From positions 3,340,501 through 3,404,500 of the forward strand of contig JAGVVL010000018.1 in NCBI GenBank assembly GCA_018287875.1: 64,000 nucleotides of DNA. The letters run 5' to 3'. Below the pieces are notes generated by a model. That model worked only from the letters and a program-made list of their open reading frames with translations. It ran no database searches and had not been told where the DNA came from. The position numbers and the translations under genes are program-made. Positions 44,128 to 54,916 of this stretch are shown here, piece after piece; within the stretch, counting starts at the first letter, position 1, and each line of letters starts with the position of its first letter. The stretch comes from Nigrospora sphaerica (Eukaryota > Ascomycota > Sordariomycetes > Amphisphaeriales > Apiosporaceae).

Positions 44128-45376
44128 GATGAAGACGGCGAGGGGAGCACGGGCGGGCGGAATGGATAGGGACGGCGTGTGGGAGTTGCACGAGAAGGAC
44201 CACGTCGCTACGCTGGTGATTGGGTATGCGAAAGCAAGACAGAGGAGAGATGGAAAGTCGACTTCACGATGTTCACGGCAGCGGTGGGCGGCGGTGGCAG
44301 CATCCTCACTGGAAACATCAGGCCGACCCCGCCACAGAGCCTACGGACTGACGTCGGTGGAGATGGGGGACACCGATGACCCGTCCAGCCGTCCAGCACA
44401 TAGCACCAGCCGGAGCAGCACCTGCGAGAGGGGCAGAAATGGCATCCCCAAAATCCGGGCCCTGGGACTTCCATCGACGGGCCACTGTAGCGAGGGGTCT
44501 TTTCGTCCCACGTGGAGCTATGGCCAATTGCATGTGGTCTGTATTCACACCGCCTGCCGTATCCCACCCCCAACTGCTGCGACCCTACCACACCCCGGAT
44601 GCTGAGGTGGGTTAGTACTGCTACATCTTATGTCAGTACTATTGAACCCTCATATGTACCTTTACCTACCTACTAAACTGGGAGGCCCCCTGGATAAGGG
44701 CGATAGAGCGACTACCACCCAGTACGGCCAGGGCTGCCATGGCCCTATGCTAGGATCCCATGGGCGGGAAGCCAACCTGTGTCAGCGCCTGTAATCTCCA
44801 TCGCAGGACCTGCCGTCTCATTCCCGCCCCATGCCAGCGGGCGTGCGCGCGCCTTCAACAGCCCGTTTCGTCGCGACGCAAACCTGTAAAGGTCGGACGG
44901 ACTGCGCGTGGTCGTCGCCGCCTCCAAATTTCTTTCCATTCCGCCATCCCATGACCCTGTTCGTCAGGGTTTCCCTTCTTTTCAACATTCCCCCCTTCAT
45001 CTGCCGCCTGTGCCTGCCTGTTCGCTAGCAAAGAGCGCCTGCTGCTCCGTCGCCTCGCCGCGCGTGTTCTCGTCGCTCCCTCGCCCTCGCCCTGCGCCCA
45101 TCGTCACTCGCCCGTCACTGCCCCACGACTCCAGTCGCGCTCGAGTCAGGCCCCATCGCCCAACGTCGCGCTCCCGCGATTATACCTAACTGGGATATCA
45201 CCGCCGCCGCATCTCCATCCACCCACTCTCCCTCCCTCTCCTCCTACTGAGCCGCCGGACGGTACGTGATACTATCCAATTGGGTGCATCGAACCCTCCC
45301 CGACACGCTCCATTTCGTACTTCGGCCCGTCGTCTCGTCTTGGATCCTGTGCTTCCAGATCCTTCCCTGGTCCAAT
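44128..45376. promoter_or_regulatory. Divergent promoter region, phosphomannose isomerase and Sgf29
   Basis: This 1.25-kb region lies between two divergent start codons. The right part (44940-45250) is strongly C/T-rich, as in fungal leaders, and a GGTACGTGA near 45262 could be the donor of an intron in the 5' untranslated region of Sgf29. The left part holds no clear element. Short frames here look like chance. Confidence 0.5.
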
Positions 45377-46540
45377 ATGGCTAACCATCATGACCGCAAC
45401 AAGAGCGCAACCCCCAGCCGCGAGCTCGGCCGCCTCGAGAGCACCCTCGGCCCCGGCTTCAAGCTGCAGCCCGGTGCCGGCCCGCGCCGTCCGCAACCCC
45501 CGAACCGAAACCCCTCCACCCCGGACCGCACCATGTCCTCCCAGCGGAACCGTCAGCGCGGCTCCAACCGTAACAGCGAGTCGGGCAGCCATGGCGAGGA
45601 GCTGCAGCTCTGGGAGTCGCTCAAGGCCAAGAGCCCCACCATCGCCAAGCTGTTCAACGAGAGCAGCGACAATGAGCTGGCCATCCTGGAGGCCGACCGC
45701 AAGGCCGCCGAGGCCGTCCGCCGCGGCGAGTTGAAGACGTCTAACGTGAACGACCTCGACGCCGCCTTGCGGAAGCAGGTCAAGCACAGCGAGAACACGG
45801 GCGCCCAGCTCCGTCAGATGATTGAGGAGGCGAAAATTCTGCGCGCTGTCATGAAGGCTAAGGAGGAGCAGCAGGAGCAGCAGACGTCATCGTCGCGCTC
45901 TGCCACGCAGCGCGCCAAGGAGTCGGCCGCTTCATCCTCGGTCTACGACTTCGACGGCGTCGGCGACTCGCCCGTGCCCTCCCCCAATGCCAATGCCTCG
46001 CGGCGCATGGGTGGCGGCAGCAGCAGCAAAGGCGACCGCGACTCGGTGCCCCCCAAACTCGATCGTTCGACCCCCGCGGCCAAAGCCGGTAGCGTCGAGC
46101 CGCAGGGTGCTGCCTCCTCTGCCTCCCACTTGGCACGCTCCAAGGTGACCTTTGCCAAGGGGGACGAGGTCGCCTTCCGCCCCAAGCCGGCCAACAACGA
46201 GCCGACCGACTGGATTCTCGGCATCGTTCAAGACGTCCGTGGCGAGGGCAAGTCGCGCCGCTACAAGGTTCTCGATGCCGACGTCGAGGCCGGCAACCAG
46301 AAAGACTATAGAACCAGTGCCAGCAACATGATTGCCATCCAGAAGGAGGGTTCGCCTCTGGCCCCGCTGGAGAACGGTAAGATTGTACTGGCCCTCTATC
46401 CCAACACGACCACTTTCTACAAGGCCGAGGTGATGGACATGACGGCCGACGGGAAGGTCAATTTGAAGTTCGAGGGAGAGGAGAGCAGCAACACGACGCA
46501 CACCGTCACGCGTCGCTACGTCGTCGAATACCGAGGGTAG
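45377..46540 (+). CDS. SGF29: SAGA complex subunit Sgf29 (tandem Tudor)
   Basis: A single exon of 387 residues from the ATG at 45377 (A at -3). A second ATG at 45533 (ACC ATG) would give 335 residues and starts MSSQRNRQRG, which resembles the usual family start, so the first 52 residues may be leader. A helical segment at about 75-175 (ELQLWESLKAK, then a Lys/Glu/Gln-rich coiled-coil stretch) precedes a disordered Ser-rich linker. The C-terminal 140 residues form the SGF29 tandem-Tudor domain: FAKGDEVAFRPKP, DWILGIVQDVRG, YKVLDADVE, then VLALYPNTTTFYKAEV and KFEGEE..VTRRYVVEY. It reads H3K4 methylation for the SAGA acetyltransferase module in the nucleus. Both Tudor aromatic/acidic pocket regions look intact. 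Confidence 0.92.
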   Translation: MANHHDRNKSATPSRELGRLESTLGPGFKLQPGAGPRRPQPPNRNPSTPDRTMSSQRNRQRGSNRNSESGSHGEELQLWESLKAKSPTIAKLFNESSDNELAILEADRKAAEAVRRGELKTSNVNDLDAALRKQVKHSENTGAQLRQMIEEAKILRAVMKAKEEQQEQQTSSSRSATQRAKESAASSSVYDFDGVGDSPVPSPNANASRRMGGGSSSKGDRDSVPPKLDRSTPAAKAGSVEPQGAASSASHLARSKVTFAKGDEVAFRPKPANNEPTDWILGIVQDVRGEGKSRRYKVLDADVEAGNQKDYRTSASNMIAIQKEGSPLAPLENGKIVLALYPNTTTFYKAEVMDMTADGKVNLKFEGEESSNTTHTVTRRYVVEYRG

Positions 46541-47369
46541 TCCACGACGCTTTTCCGTCTTGTGTTTTCTGGGAGCATGGCGCACACGGATCGGCTTTAT
46601 CGGCTTTGGGATAGGATACATGGCTCACCGCATAGACTTATTGGCTCTGCGTCTAAGGTGGCCGCAGATGCCAATGCTTACAACATTATGGCTGGTTACC
46701 TTGCACGCTAGGGTTATCGGCTTCCCTGGCCTGTTGGTGTACGATATGACTGTTACCGCCGAGGATGCCGATACTTGCATCAATGTCGTTGGACGGCTTA
46801 TGTGCGAGGTATTTTTCGTTGTTCTACACGAGGCCCTCATCGACCCCGAGCGACAAAGTACGCGGCCTGTTTGGCGAGACGCAGAGGACAGGATTTATCC
46901 TCGTCGGTTACGTCTCGTCGACCTCGGTCCGACGTCGGGACAACGATCTCCAGCCGTGCACTCCCGTCACGGTTTGTCTGCTCAATGGCCACGCTGCACA
47001 GGTCCCAATCACGACCTCTGCGTGCGGCAATGTGTGACCAGATGGGCGCGCATTGTAACGTCATATTCCACTAGAGGCGTGACATTGATTGCTGGGCCAA
47101 CACGGCCCAATGATGCAGTCCTGGTTTAGCAGCACAGGTTTTCGGTTCCGGGCTTTTTTGCGGAAGCACGGAGACACAGCCGTTCCCACCACTGTATTTG
47201 GGTGTCATCGCCTATATTGTACTTCGCCATAAATGGCTATCTTGATTGAGTTATCTTGGGCGGGAAGACCAGGGGATTGGGAAAAACTGTGTCCTGCTTT
47301 TTCATCTGCGCCCCCTGCAGTCCGTCGTTATCTCAGGCTCCGGAGCTTCACCCCTGACTCGGCTCACAC
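46541..47369. other. Spacer between Sgf29 and Atg22-like genes
   Basis: 3' untranslated region of Sgf29 and promoter of the Atg22-like gene. A plus frame at 46560-47129 is open for 189 codons but shows no protein-like features. Confidence 0.5.
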
Positions 47370-49132
47370 ATGGACGCCGGCCTTGAAAAGGAGGCAGTGG
47401 AGCTAAGGAAGGAACCGGTGACAGACAGAGCGCTCTCTTGTAAATGTGCGTCGAGATGGGTCCTACTGACTTGCATGAAGAGGACAGTCAGCCTGCCACC
47501 AAACGTGAGCTGTATTCTTACTATGCCTTCTACGCCGGCAACAACGGCACCGGGCCCTACAACTAGTCGGTCCCACTCGCTAGGAACTGCCGAGCTCATT
47601 TCGCTGACACAATGCAGTTCACAACTTTTGTTCCAGAACTTGATATTCCAAGCTGCTTTCGACCCCCGCGTCCTGCCTCTGGGCAGTCGCCGTTGCGACG
47701 ATGACCCTCTCGCCCCCTGTCATGTTCACTGGAACGGGGGCACGAAACAGTACACCACGGTGGTCTTGATTGGCAATGGTCTGACCTTCGCCTGCCAGAC
47801 ACTCATCTTCCTGGCCGTGGGGAGCTTGGCCGACTACGGGAACTGGAATCGCTGGGTCGTTCGGGGCTTCTCCGTCCTCAGCTGGGCCTTCCAATTCGCC
47901 TTTCTGGGCGTGCGCCGAGCCGACCAGTGGGGCGTCTCCATGGCGCTCTATGTTCTCTCGTGTGAGTAGGCCAGTTCACTTGGCCGTGGCTCGTTTGCGG
48001 CTGACCGCAGAATGCCAATGCAGCCGTTACCTGGTGGGCGTCCTACGTCTTCTTCAACGCCATCTTCCCCAAGCTCGCGCACGATCTCCCCGAGACCCGG
48101 GGAGCGGATATCGCGCGTAGGGAGGGGCGGATGAACGATACCGAGTACGAGCGGCATGTCTCGCTGGTCCGGTCCCGGGTGATGAACCACGGCTGGGCGT
48201 GGAGTTGCATTGGGTACGCCGGCTCCTGCGCGCTGTGCGTCGCCGCCCTCGCTGGCTTGCACGCCAATGAGTCGGCCGAGGCCAACAGCTGGGGCTACTC
48301 CGTCTCTGTGGCCGTCTGCACTGCCGTCTGGGTCGTGCTGGCCATGCCATGGTTCCTATGGCAGAAGCATCGTCCTGGCCCGCCGATTCCCAAGGGGAAC
48401 AGCTACTGGACGTTTGGGCTCAAGCAGGCCGTCTTCGCCGCCAAGCAGGCCTGGCAGCTGAAACAGACCATCGCCTACATGGCAGCGTTTTTCCTGCTCT
48501 ATGACGGCGTCAACACCACCATGACACTAATTAACATTGCGCAGTCGCAAGCCGTGGCCTTCTCCGCCACGGGTAACAGCTACTTGCTCATGGTGTCGGG
48601 CTTCTCGGCCGCTGTCGGCGGCTTCGGGGCGTACTACGTGCAGGCAAGGCTCGGACTGAAGACCAAAACCATGCTTCAGGTCTCTAACCTGACATCGCTC
48701 ATCGTCGCCCTCTGGGGCATGGTCGGCATATGGACCTCGGTGGCTGGATATCACCACACCTGGGAGTTTTGGGCTATGCAGTCCGTGTACGGGTTGAGCA
48801 TTGGACCGCAGTACGCGTACGGCCAGGCCTTTCTGGCCGAGCTGATCCCGCGCGGGCGCGAGTACCTGTTCTTCAGCCTGGTGGGCATCGTGTGCAAGGG
48901 TTCGTCGTGGATTGGCCCCGTCGCGTGCGGCGCCATCGTCGACGCAAGCGGAAACCAGTGGATGGCATTCTCTTTGGTGGCTGCCCTGATCCTCGTACCC
49001 ACCGTCGCCATCGCCTTCATCAGCGAGGAGAAGGCGAGAGCCGAGGCCGCCGCCTACCTGATCAAAGAGTCACGGGAACTGAGGAAGATGCCAACTACCA
49101 ACTCAGAGGGGCAGCCCGGGTCCACGTCCTAG
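47370..49132 (+). CDS. Atg22-like vacuolar amino-acid effluxer (MFS-related)
   Basis: Four exons, join(47370..47417, 47483..47565, 47618..47961, 48024..49132), give 527 residues with matching phases. The first exon is only 16 codons (MDAGLEKEAVELRKEP). Intron 1 has GTGACA, a CTGAC branch site and an AAGAG acceptor. Intron 2 (52 bp) joins GPYN to YSQLLFQN. Conserved family features are KRELYSYYAFYAGNNG, FQNLIFQ, PCHVHW, the VLIGNGLTFACQTLIF helix, SLADYG, TWWASYVFFNAIFP after intron 3, FLLYDGVNTTMTLINI, and the late Tyr-Gly-rich helix ending AELIPRGREYLFF. About 12 membrane helices fit the UNC93/Atg22 (PF11700) fold. Yeast Atg22 exports amino acids from the vacuole after autophagy. The C-terminal tail is short and hydrophilic. 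Exons 2-4 are firm; exon 1 is an inference from splice signals. Confidence 0.85.
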
Positions 49133-49482
49133 GCCTGGTCCTTGGAGATGTCGGGCCATCACGGCTCCTACCGGCTCCCCGGCAGTTCGAAACATCGTGT
49201 GACACATCAAGCCCTTTTGCCCACCAACCACACATCTTGACGAATCTCCGTTGTACACAGTGCGCTCGGCTTTACGGGCGTGTGGCGTTGGAGCCCATGG
49301 TGGACGGGGATTGCGCGGACTTAAGCACTTAAACGCCAGACCGAAGACTTTTGTGAAGCACTGAGGCTGGTGAGCTAACATCACCTCGGCACGCACTCCT
49401 CACGGAATAAAAGACTTGCAACCAACGCCCTTCGAATGGAGCCACAGGCGCCGACAGTCATTAGATTTTCTTGATTAATACA
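49133..49482. other. Spacer before the short-chain dehydrogenase
   Basis: About 350 bases between two genes on the plus strand. Expected to hold the 3' end of the first and the promoter of the second. No distinct element is seen. Confidence 0.5.
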
Positions 49483-50544
49483 ATGGCTGCAGACAAGCAG
49501 ATTGTTCTTATCACAGGCGGAAACACGGGCCTGGGTCTCGAGGTGGCTCGCAAGCTGCTTCGGGAGCACGGCGAGACGTTCCACGTTATTATCGGCAGCC
49601 GTAATCTGAGCAAGGGCGAGGATGCCGTCCGAGGGCTGCGAGGCGAGGGGCACGAAGGCGTCGAAGCCGTACAACTCGATGTGACCAACGAGGAGTCGGT
49701 TGCAGCGGCCGCCAAGTCCATCGACACCCGTCACGGCCGACTCGATGTTCTTCACGTCAACGTGAGTATCACCCAGGCCGGGAATTGTCTCGCCGACAGC
49801 GGGCATTGGGTGCAGGGGATAGTGAGAGATTGACGTGGCGCACGCGGGACAGGCGGGCATCGCGCCCGAGGCCGACGTAACGAATGGTGGCGCGGTGGTG
49901 CCCCTGAGTGAGCTCTTGAAGAGAACCCTGGCGACCAACGTGGCGGGCGCGGCGGCGACGGTTGAACACATGGCGCCGCTGCTGGGGCGGGCCGCTGTCG
50001 AGGCTGCAAAGACGAGGACGACGACGCCGACACCGCCCCGCGTCATCTTCATGAGCGCCAGCGGCGGCAGCTTGACGGCCACACACGCCGACGGCCATGT
50101 CGTCACCGGCTACCCCGCCTACTGCGCCAGCAAGGCCGCCCTCAACATGCTTGCCCTCCACTACTACCACCGCTTCCCCGACTGGAAGGTCAACATGTGC
50201 TGCCCCGGGTTCCGCGTGAGTTTTGGACCCCTGCCCCCTCGCGTTCCCCTATCTCCCGGCGGGTTGCCCCGGTTTCCCCATGCGGGCGAGGGTTCAATGT
50301 ATCGCGCGAATCGTGTCGGGGAAGAAAAGGCCCCAGATTGATGGCTGACAAACCATGCGTGGTTGCTTACTCACAGGCTACCCGCCTCAACCACTTCGGC
50401 GCCGTCGCCGGCGGCCTCGAGCCCGGCCCCCTCGACGAGGGCGCCGTCAACGCCGTAAGGCTCAGTCTACTGGGCACGGACGGCGAGTCGGGCACCTTCA
50501 CCCGGCTGGAGGGGACGAACGGCTACGCCCCGGTGCCATGGTGA
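49483..50544 (+). CDS. Short-chain dehydrogenase/reductase (carbonyl reductase-like)
   Basis: Three exons, join(49483..49761, 49853..50215, 50377..50544), give 269 residues, all junctions in phase 0 with GTGAGT donors and CAG acceptors. The nucleotide-binding motif TGGNTGLG is at residues 11-18. The LDV motif follows strand 3, and NAG is formed across intron 1 (VN joined to AGIAP). The structural Asn122 is in TNVAG, Ser161/163 in MSASGGS, and the active pair is Tyr183 and Lys187 in YCASK. The substrate-loop start CCPGFR joins ATRLNHF across intron 2. It is a classical SDR using NAD(P)H on a carbonyl or alcohol substrate that cannot be told from sequence. The RxxS after strand 2 (GSRNLSKG) suggests NADPH preference, an inference. 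Confidence 0.9.
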
Positions 50545-52118
50545 TAGTGTGCGTGCGCGCCTTAAGCTGTGGACTCGTCAAGAGGGGCGTGTGCGGTACA
50601 GCAGTTGGTTTCGTTTCTACCATGTCGTCTTATCGGAAAGCTTTTGCGGGCGCATGCTGCACGCCCTTCCTTGTCTTCCTGCCCGTGCTTTTTGCCTATC
50701 GGTACGGCCAGATCGAGACGAGTCAGCTCCGCAACCTGCGCGATCTCTCGAACGTCGTGGCAATTAAGGTCGGCTTTGGGAGATCGCGTGTTCTGCATCG
50801 GCTCAGTCATCCCGAAATAGATGGTCGGCGGGGACAGGAGATGGAGACCCATAACTGCTAGATTAGGTTTCGGCTTGCGATCATGGTGGCTGCCGATGAG
50901 ATGGCCGACTTACGGTTGGCTCAGGAGGGACGGCGTGCCGCCGGCTGGCAGCATCGGTCCCGAGAAAAAGGAGACTACCCATAAATACTGTCAGAGTCTG
51001 CTTCTCCCAACTTCCCGCCAAAGCAGCGATGTCAACTTGGCACAAGAAGGCGTCGGCTGCATACATCCAGTGACCAGAACTACTTGGGGTGACTCGGTTT
51101 CTTGCGCCCTTGTTGTTACTAGTCGCTGACGGGTTATGGCTTACGAAATGGGGACGAGACTAATCAACCTCCGCCGACGGGTTACTGGAAAGAATCCCAT
51201 CTCGACGCCCACTCGAGCCCATGGCCGAATACTGACATTCCTCCAGACAGGCCAAGTGATTGATCATTCGTGATCTTAACCGGTGTCCCTACCCACGAAC
51301 CAGCATGTGCTAATTCTTCGCCTCCCCAGCAAAACATCACGGGGTCTTTACGCCACTCCTTTTGCGTCCCACCCCGCCCTCGGCGATGGCGGGACGCAAT
51401 TACCGAATGCGCTGCCGTAATGCCGGTCTGCTCTCTTGGGCCAGCCGAAGGTTCCCGGGGCCAGAGGACAGACAGGGCCTGATTAGGCCGGATCCGAGAC
51501 GTTGGCGCGTCCCCGGCGCCACGAGCTACCCAGGACGGCCCTGGATCGAGCCCACTTGGCTCGGGCCCCTCGGGTCCACGCGTCATGGGAATAGATCCGG
51601 CCAGAGCGGAATCTTGGACTCGCAGATCGCGGGCCTGCGAAATGCAAGCTGATCGGGCCCCCTTCCCGCCGGCTCTTGGGCTTGATCAACCTCGTTAGCT
51701 CTTTCCAACTACCGAAACCAGTGGAGAAGCAATCCAATTCCTGTTTTTCTCCTTCGGGATGGTTTTTTTGTATCCCGCTTCTGGTGAAATCATCCACCTT
51801 GCCTTTCTCATGCACTTCTTCTTTAGCCCACGGAGCGGTTCGGCCGTCCTAGACGTTTTCATTTCGGCTCTGCTGCCGGTGGCGAGCGGGAGAGGGGAAA
51901 GGGCGATGACATAGACGTTGACCCGTTTGGACACCCACCCCTCCTGGCCCCTTCCCAGCAAACCTCCTGAAGGGCGGTTCCGAATATCGGTCTCTGGTTT
52001 CGTTATCTGCTCCTATCTCTCCCGTCCCATTCCGCTACGTCGAATCCCGTGTGTGCGCCTGGCCCCATCTCGCCCGCCCTTGCGCCAGGCGTCGCATCCC
52101 CCGTTGTCCGGGCTCAAG
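50545..52118. other. Spacer upstream of the CFEM receptor
   Basis: About 1.6 kb without a supported gene. The part before 52118 is C/T-rich leader-like sequence. Frames in 51180-51650 are short and Arg/Gly/Pro-rich. Confidence 0.5.
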
Positions 52119-54219
52119 ATGCGCTTCTTTCCCGTGGTCCTCGTCTTCCTTGCCCTTGCCGGCCGCGGCTTGGCCGACGCTACCCCGGCGCTGACCGGCG
52201 ATTATCCTTCCTGCGGCGTGAGTAACGTTCCCCCCTTTGTTCCCTTTCCCCCTCTCCCGTCCTCTCCCTTTCTCCCCGGGGACTCCTGATTCTAGCCTTG
52301 GCTTCGGAGCGGGTCGTAGCTAACTTCAAGTCCCGTTCCCCAGCTGTCTTGTTTCTCGGCGCTGTTGCAAGACTCGCCCTGTGCCGCCGGGAACGGTGCG
52401 CCCAACGCCACTTGTCTGTGTGCCGACGACCCCTTTCGCGCCGCGCTGGAGACGTGCGCCCAGGCGCGCTGCTCCGTCGTGGATGCCCTCGGTACGAAAC
52501 AGGTGCCCTCTTCGTTCGCTCGGGCGTGGAAGCCGGATAATTTCATCATTGCGTCGTGTCCGTCTTGGCTAACGCGGTTGCCACCCCTTCCCACAGCGGT
52601 CCGTCGAGTCCAGGCTCGCTCCTGTCGCGAGCGGAAAAGGTACCGGCGGAACGAGTTCTTCGCGCTGTTTCCCATTGCCGTCATGGCCGTCATGGGCGTT
52701 GGTATACGTCTCTGGAGCCGGTACGAGCTGGGCATCGCGTACGAAGGGGACGACTACTTGACATGCGCCCTTATTGTAAGCGGGCCCATTCTCGCGCTTT
52801 GGGCGTGTCCCCTCTATATCGCAACGTACACTGACAAAGGAATCCATGGTCATTAGCCTTTCTGGTGCGCTTTCACGATATGTGGATGTGTTGGTGTGTT
52901 TCTTTGTTCCTTTTTCCAACATGGCCAAAGACGTCAGCTGACACCGCGGCGGTTATCAGCTTGTTTCACGGCGTTCGGCGTCGACATGTACACCATTGAG
53001 GACCCGCGTGTCATTGACACGGGTATGTTGGTAAGTCGGTTGCTTTGCCGTCCCGCTCGTTGTCAGGGGTCTGACAGCCGGCAGCTTTTCTTCCTCTGTG
53101 AGGTGCTTTACTTTGTCTGCCTCGGCCTGTGCAAACTCCTCGTCCTCTTCTTTTACCTGCGAATCTTCCCCAACAAGCGGTTCCGCTTCGCCACGTACGC
53201 CGTCATAGTCTACATTGTCGTCTACACGGTGCTGGCCGTCTTCCTCCTGTCCTTCCAATGCGTCCCCGCCCGCTACATCTGGGAGGGATGGCGGGACGAT
53301 ACCGAACCCGGCGATTTTCGTTGTCTCGACGTCAACCTGATGTCCATGCTGCTGGCCGCCAATCTGATCGGCCAGGATCTGGCTATCCTGCTGTTGCCGT
53401 TGCCGCTCTTGTTGAAACTGAATACGAGTTGGCGCAACCGGTTTAACATCATCACCATGTTCAGCCTGGGTATTTTTGTTGTCATCACCAGCTCCGTGGT
53501 ACGTTTCCCTCACCCCACGCCGCCGCCTCTGCGTTCGACGTTCTTGCTGGGCCGAGCTGATGTTCCCACGCCCCTACGCAAAGCGCCTCCAGTACCTGCT
53601 CGTCATGGCCAGGTCGAAGAACCCGACGTACGACTACGCGGACGTCATCATCTGGACCTGCATCGAAGTCAACGTCAGCGTTGTGGTGGCCTGCCTGCCG
53701 TCGGTGCGGCATTACCTGGGCAGCCGGCTCCGAATCTTCCGGTCCACGCACGATGGGTCCAAGCCCGCCGGTGGCGGCGGCGGCGGCGGCAACGGCGGCG
53801 GGGACAACTGGGCAGGCGAGACCCCCGACGGCGCGGCCGGCGGTAGCGGCAGCCACGGCAGCAAAAAACGGCTCGGCAGAAAGAGCCGGTCGACGGCGCG
53901 CTCGTGGCACGGCGGCCGCTTCTCCCTATCGGCGCTGACGACGCTCGGCGGCTCGCGCGCGACCGGCTGCGGCGGCTGCGCCACGGCCGCCGACGCCGAC
54001 GCCGAGAGCCAGATCGAGCTGGGCGAGGACCTGCAGGGCGCCGCGGCGCCGGGCGTCGTGCGCCTCCGCAGCCCCACCCCCGACGAGTTGCTGCACACCC
54101 TCCATGGCCACAGCGCCGTCTTTCCCGACGCCGACGACGGCGGCGGCGGGCGCCTGCTCTACTACGCCAAGGACGCCGACGGGGTGGCGTCCCGCGGGCC
54201 GTGGGAGGAAGACGGGTAA
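52119..54219 (+). CDS. CFEM-domain Pth11-like G-protein-coupled receptor
   Basis: Six exons, join(52119..52217, 52344..52491, 52597..52848, 52960..53030, 53085..53498, 53584..54219), give about 539 residues. A signal peptide (1-20) precedes a CFEM domain with eight cysteines at 32, 36, 46, 57, 59, 71, 76 and 92 in the P-x-C-[GA]-x2-C arrangement, split over exons 1-3. Seven membrane helices follow in exons 3-6 (IAVMAVMGVGIRLWSRY, then LFFLCEVLYF, the FRFATYAVIVYIVVY region, SMLLAANLIGQDLAI, ITMFSLGIFVVI, and VIIWTCIEVNVSVVVACLP). The tail of about 180 residues has a Gly-rich run and Ser/Arg-rich patches. In Magnaporthe, Pth11 senses surface cues at the plasma membrane. The weak junction is exon 3 to 4 (GTCATT donor at 52849). 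An alternative GTAAGC at 52776 has the wrong phase and would drop helix 2. Confidence 0.82.
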
Positions 54220-54916
54220 TATGCCACGAGGGAAAGGGGGAGGGTCATGTATCTTGGCGTAAATGTAATAAGCCAGTAGGAGTTCGCCCTTAAACTCATA
54301 AGCGTTGTGTGAATGTCATATGCCGTCTTCTTGTTGTTTTAAGCCGTCGTCGCTGCAGAGATGGTTGTCGGGGACTCGACAGACTGCATGATGGCTTCTT
54401 TGACGACATTGACAAGCTAACTCGATGCTAATGATTTCTTATCTCGGGGACTCGTTTTCTATGTGTTGTCGGCTTTGGAAGAATCCCGGGGTTATATCTT
54501 AGGAGTCTACTCGTTGAGGTTGGGAACCTGCACACCCAGATGGGGAACCTTTTCCGTTTACTTTCGAGAGATGGCACTTAGGGGCTGGGAGTCATAAACT
54601 CCAATCCTGTCAATATGGAGAGCGATTATACTCTTCCACAGCCTGTCCCAATACCTATAATTCAACTTTTAGATTTGGAAGTTTGCCTCCCCAACTGAAA
54701 ACCTTTTCTCCGGCTTGAGTTCTGCTGCTTGGATGCCACAGCCTGTTGTACCAGATAGAGAAAGCCTCTCAAAGTCTGTTCGTCCCGGTCCAGCTACCCG
54801 TAATGCGGCCTCGACGGGGCCGACGATTACAACACGCTACCATGATTAGATATAAGAAGTATTGCAGGGTATACTGATATTCGTGAACGAAATAAACTGC
54901 CTCGGTGACAAGCGGC
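54220..54916. other. Convergent spacer
   Basis: AT-richer DNA between the receptor stop and the GT31 remnant. A loose direct repeat appears near 54515-54560 and 54675-54710 (GGGAACCT or AACCTTTTC phrases). No gene is seen. Confidence 0.5.
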
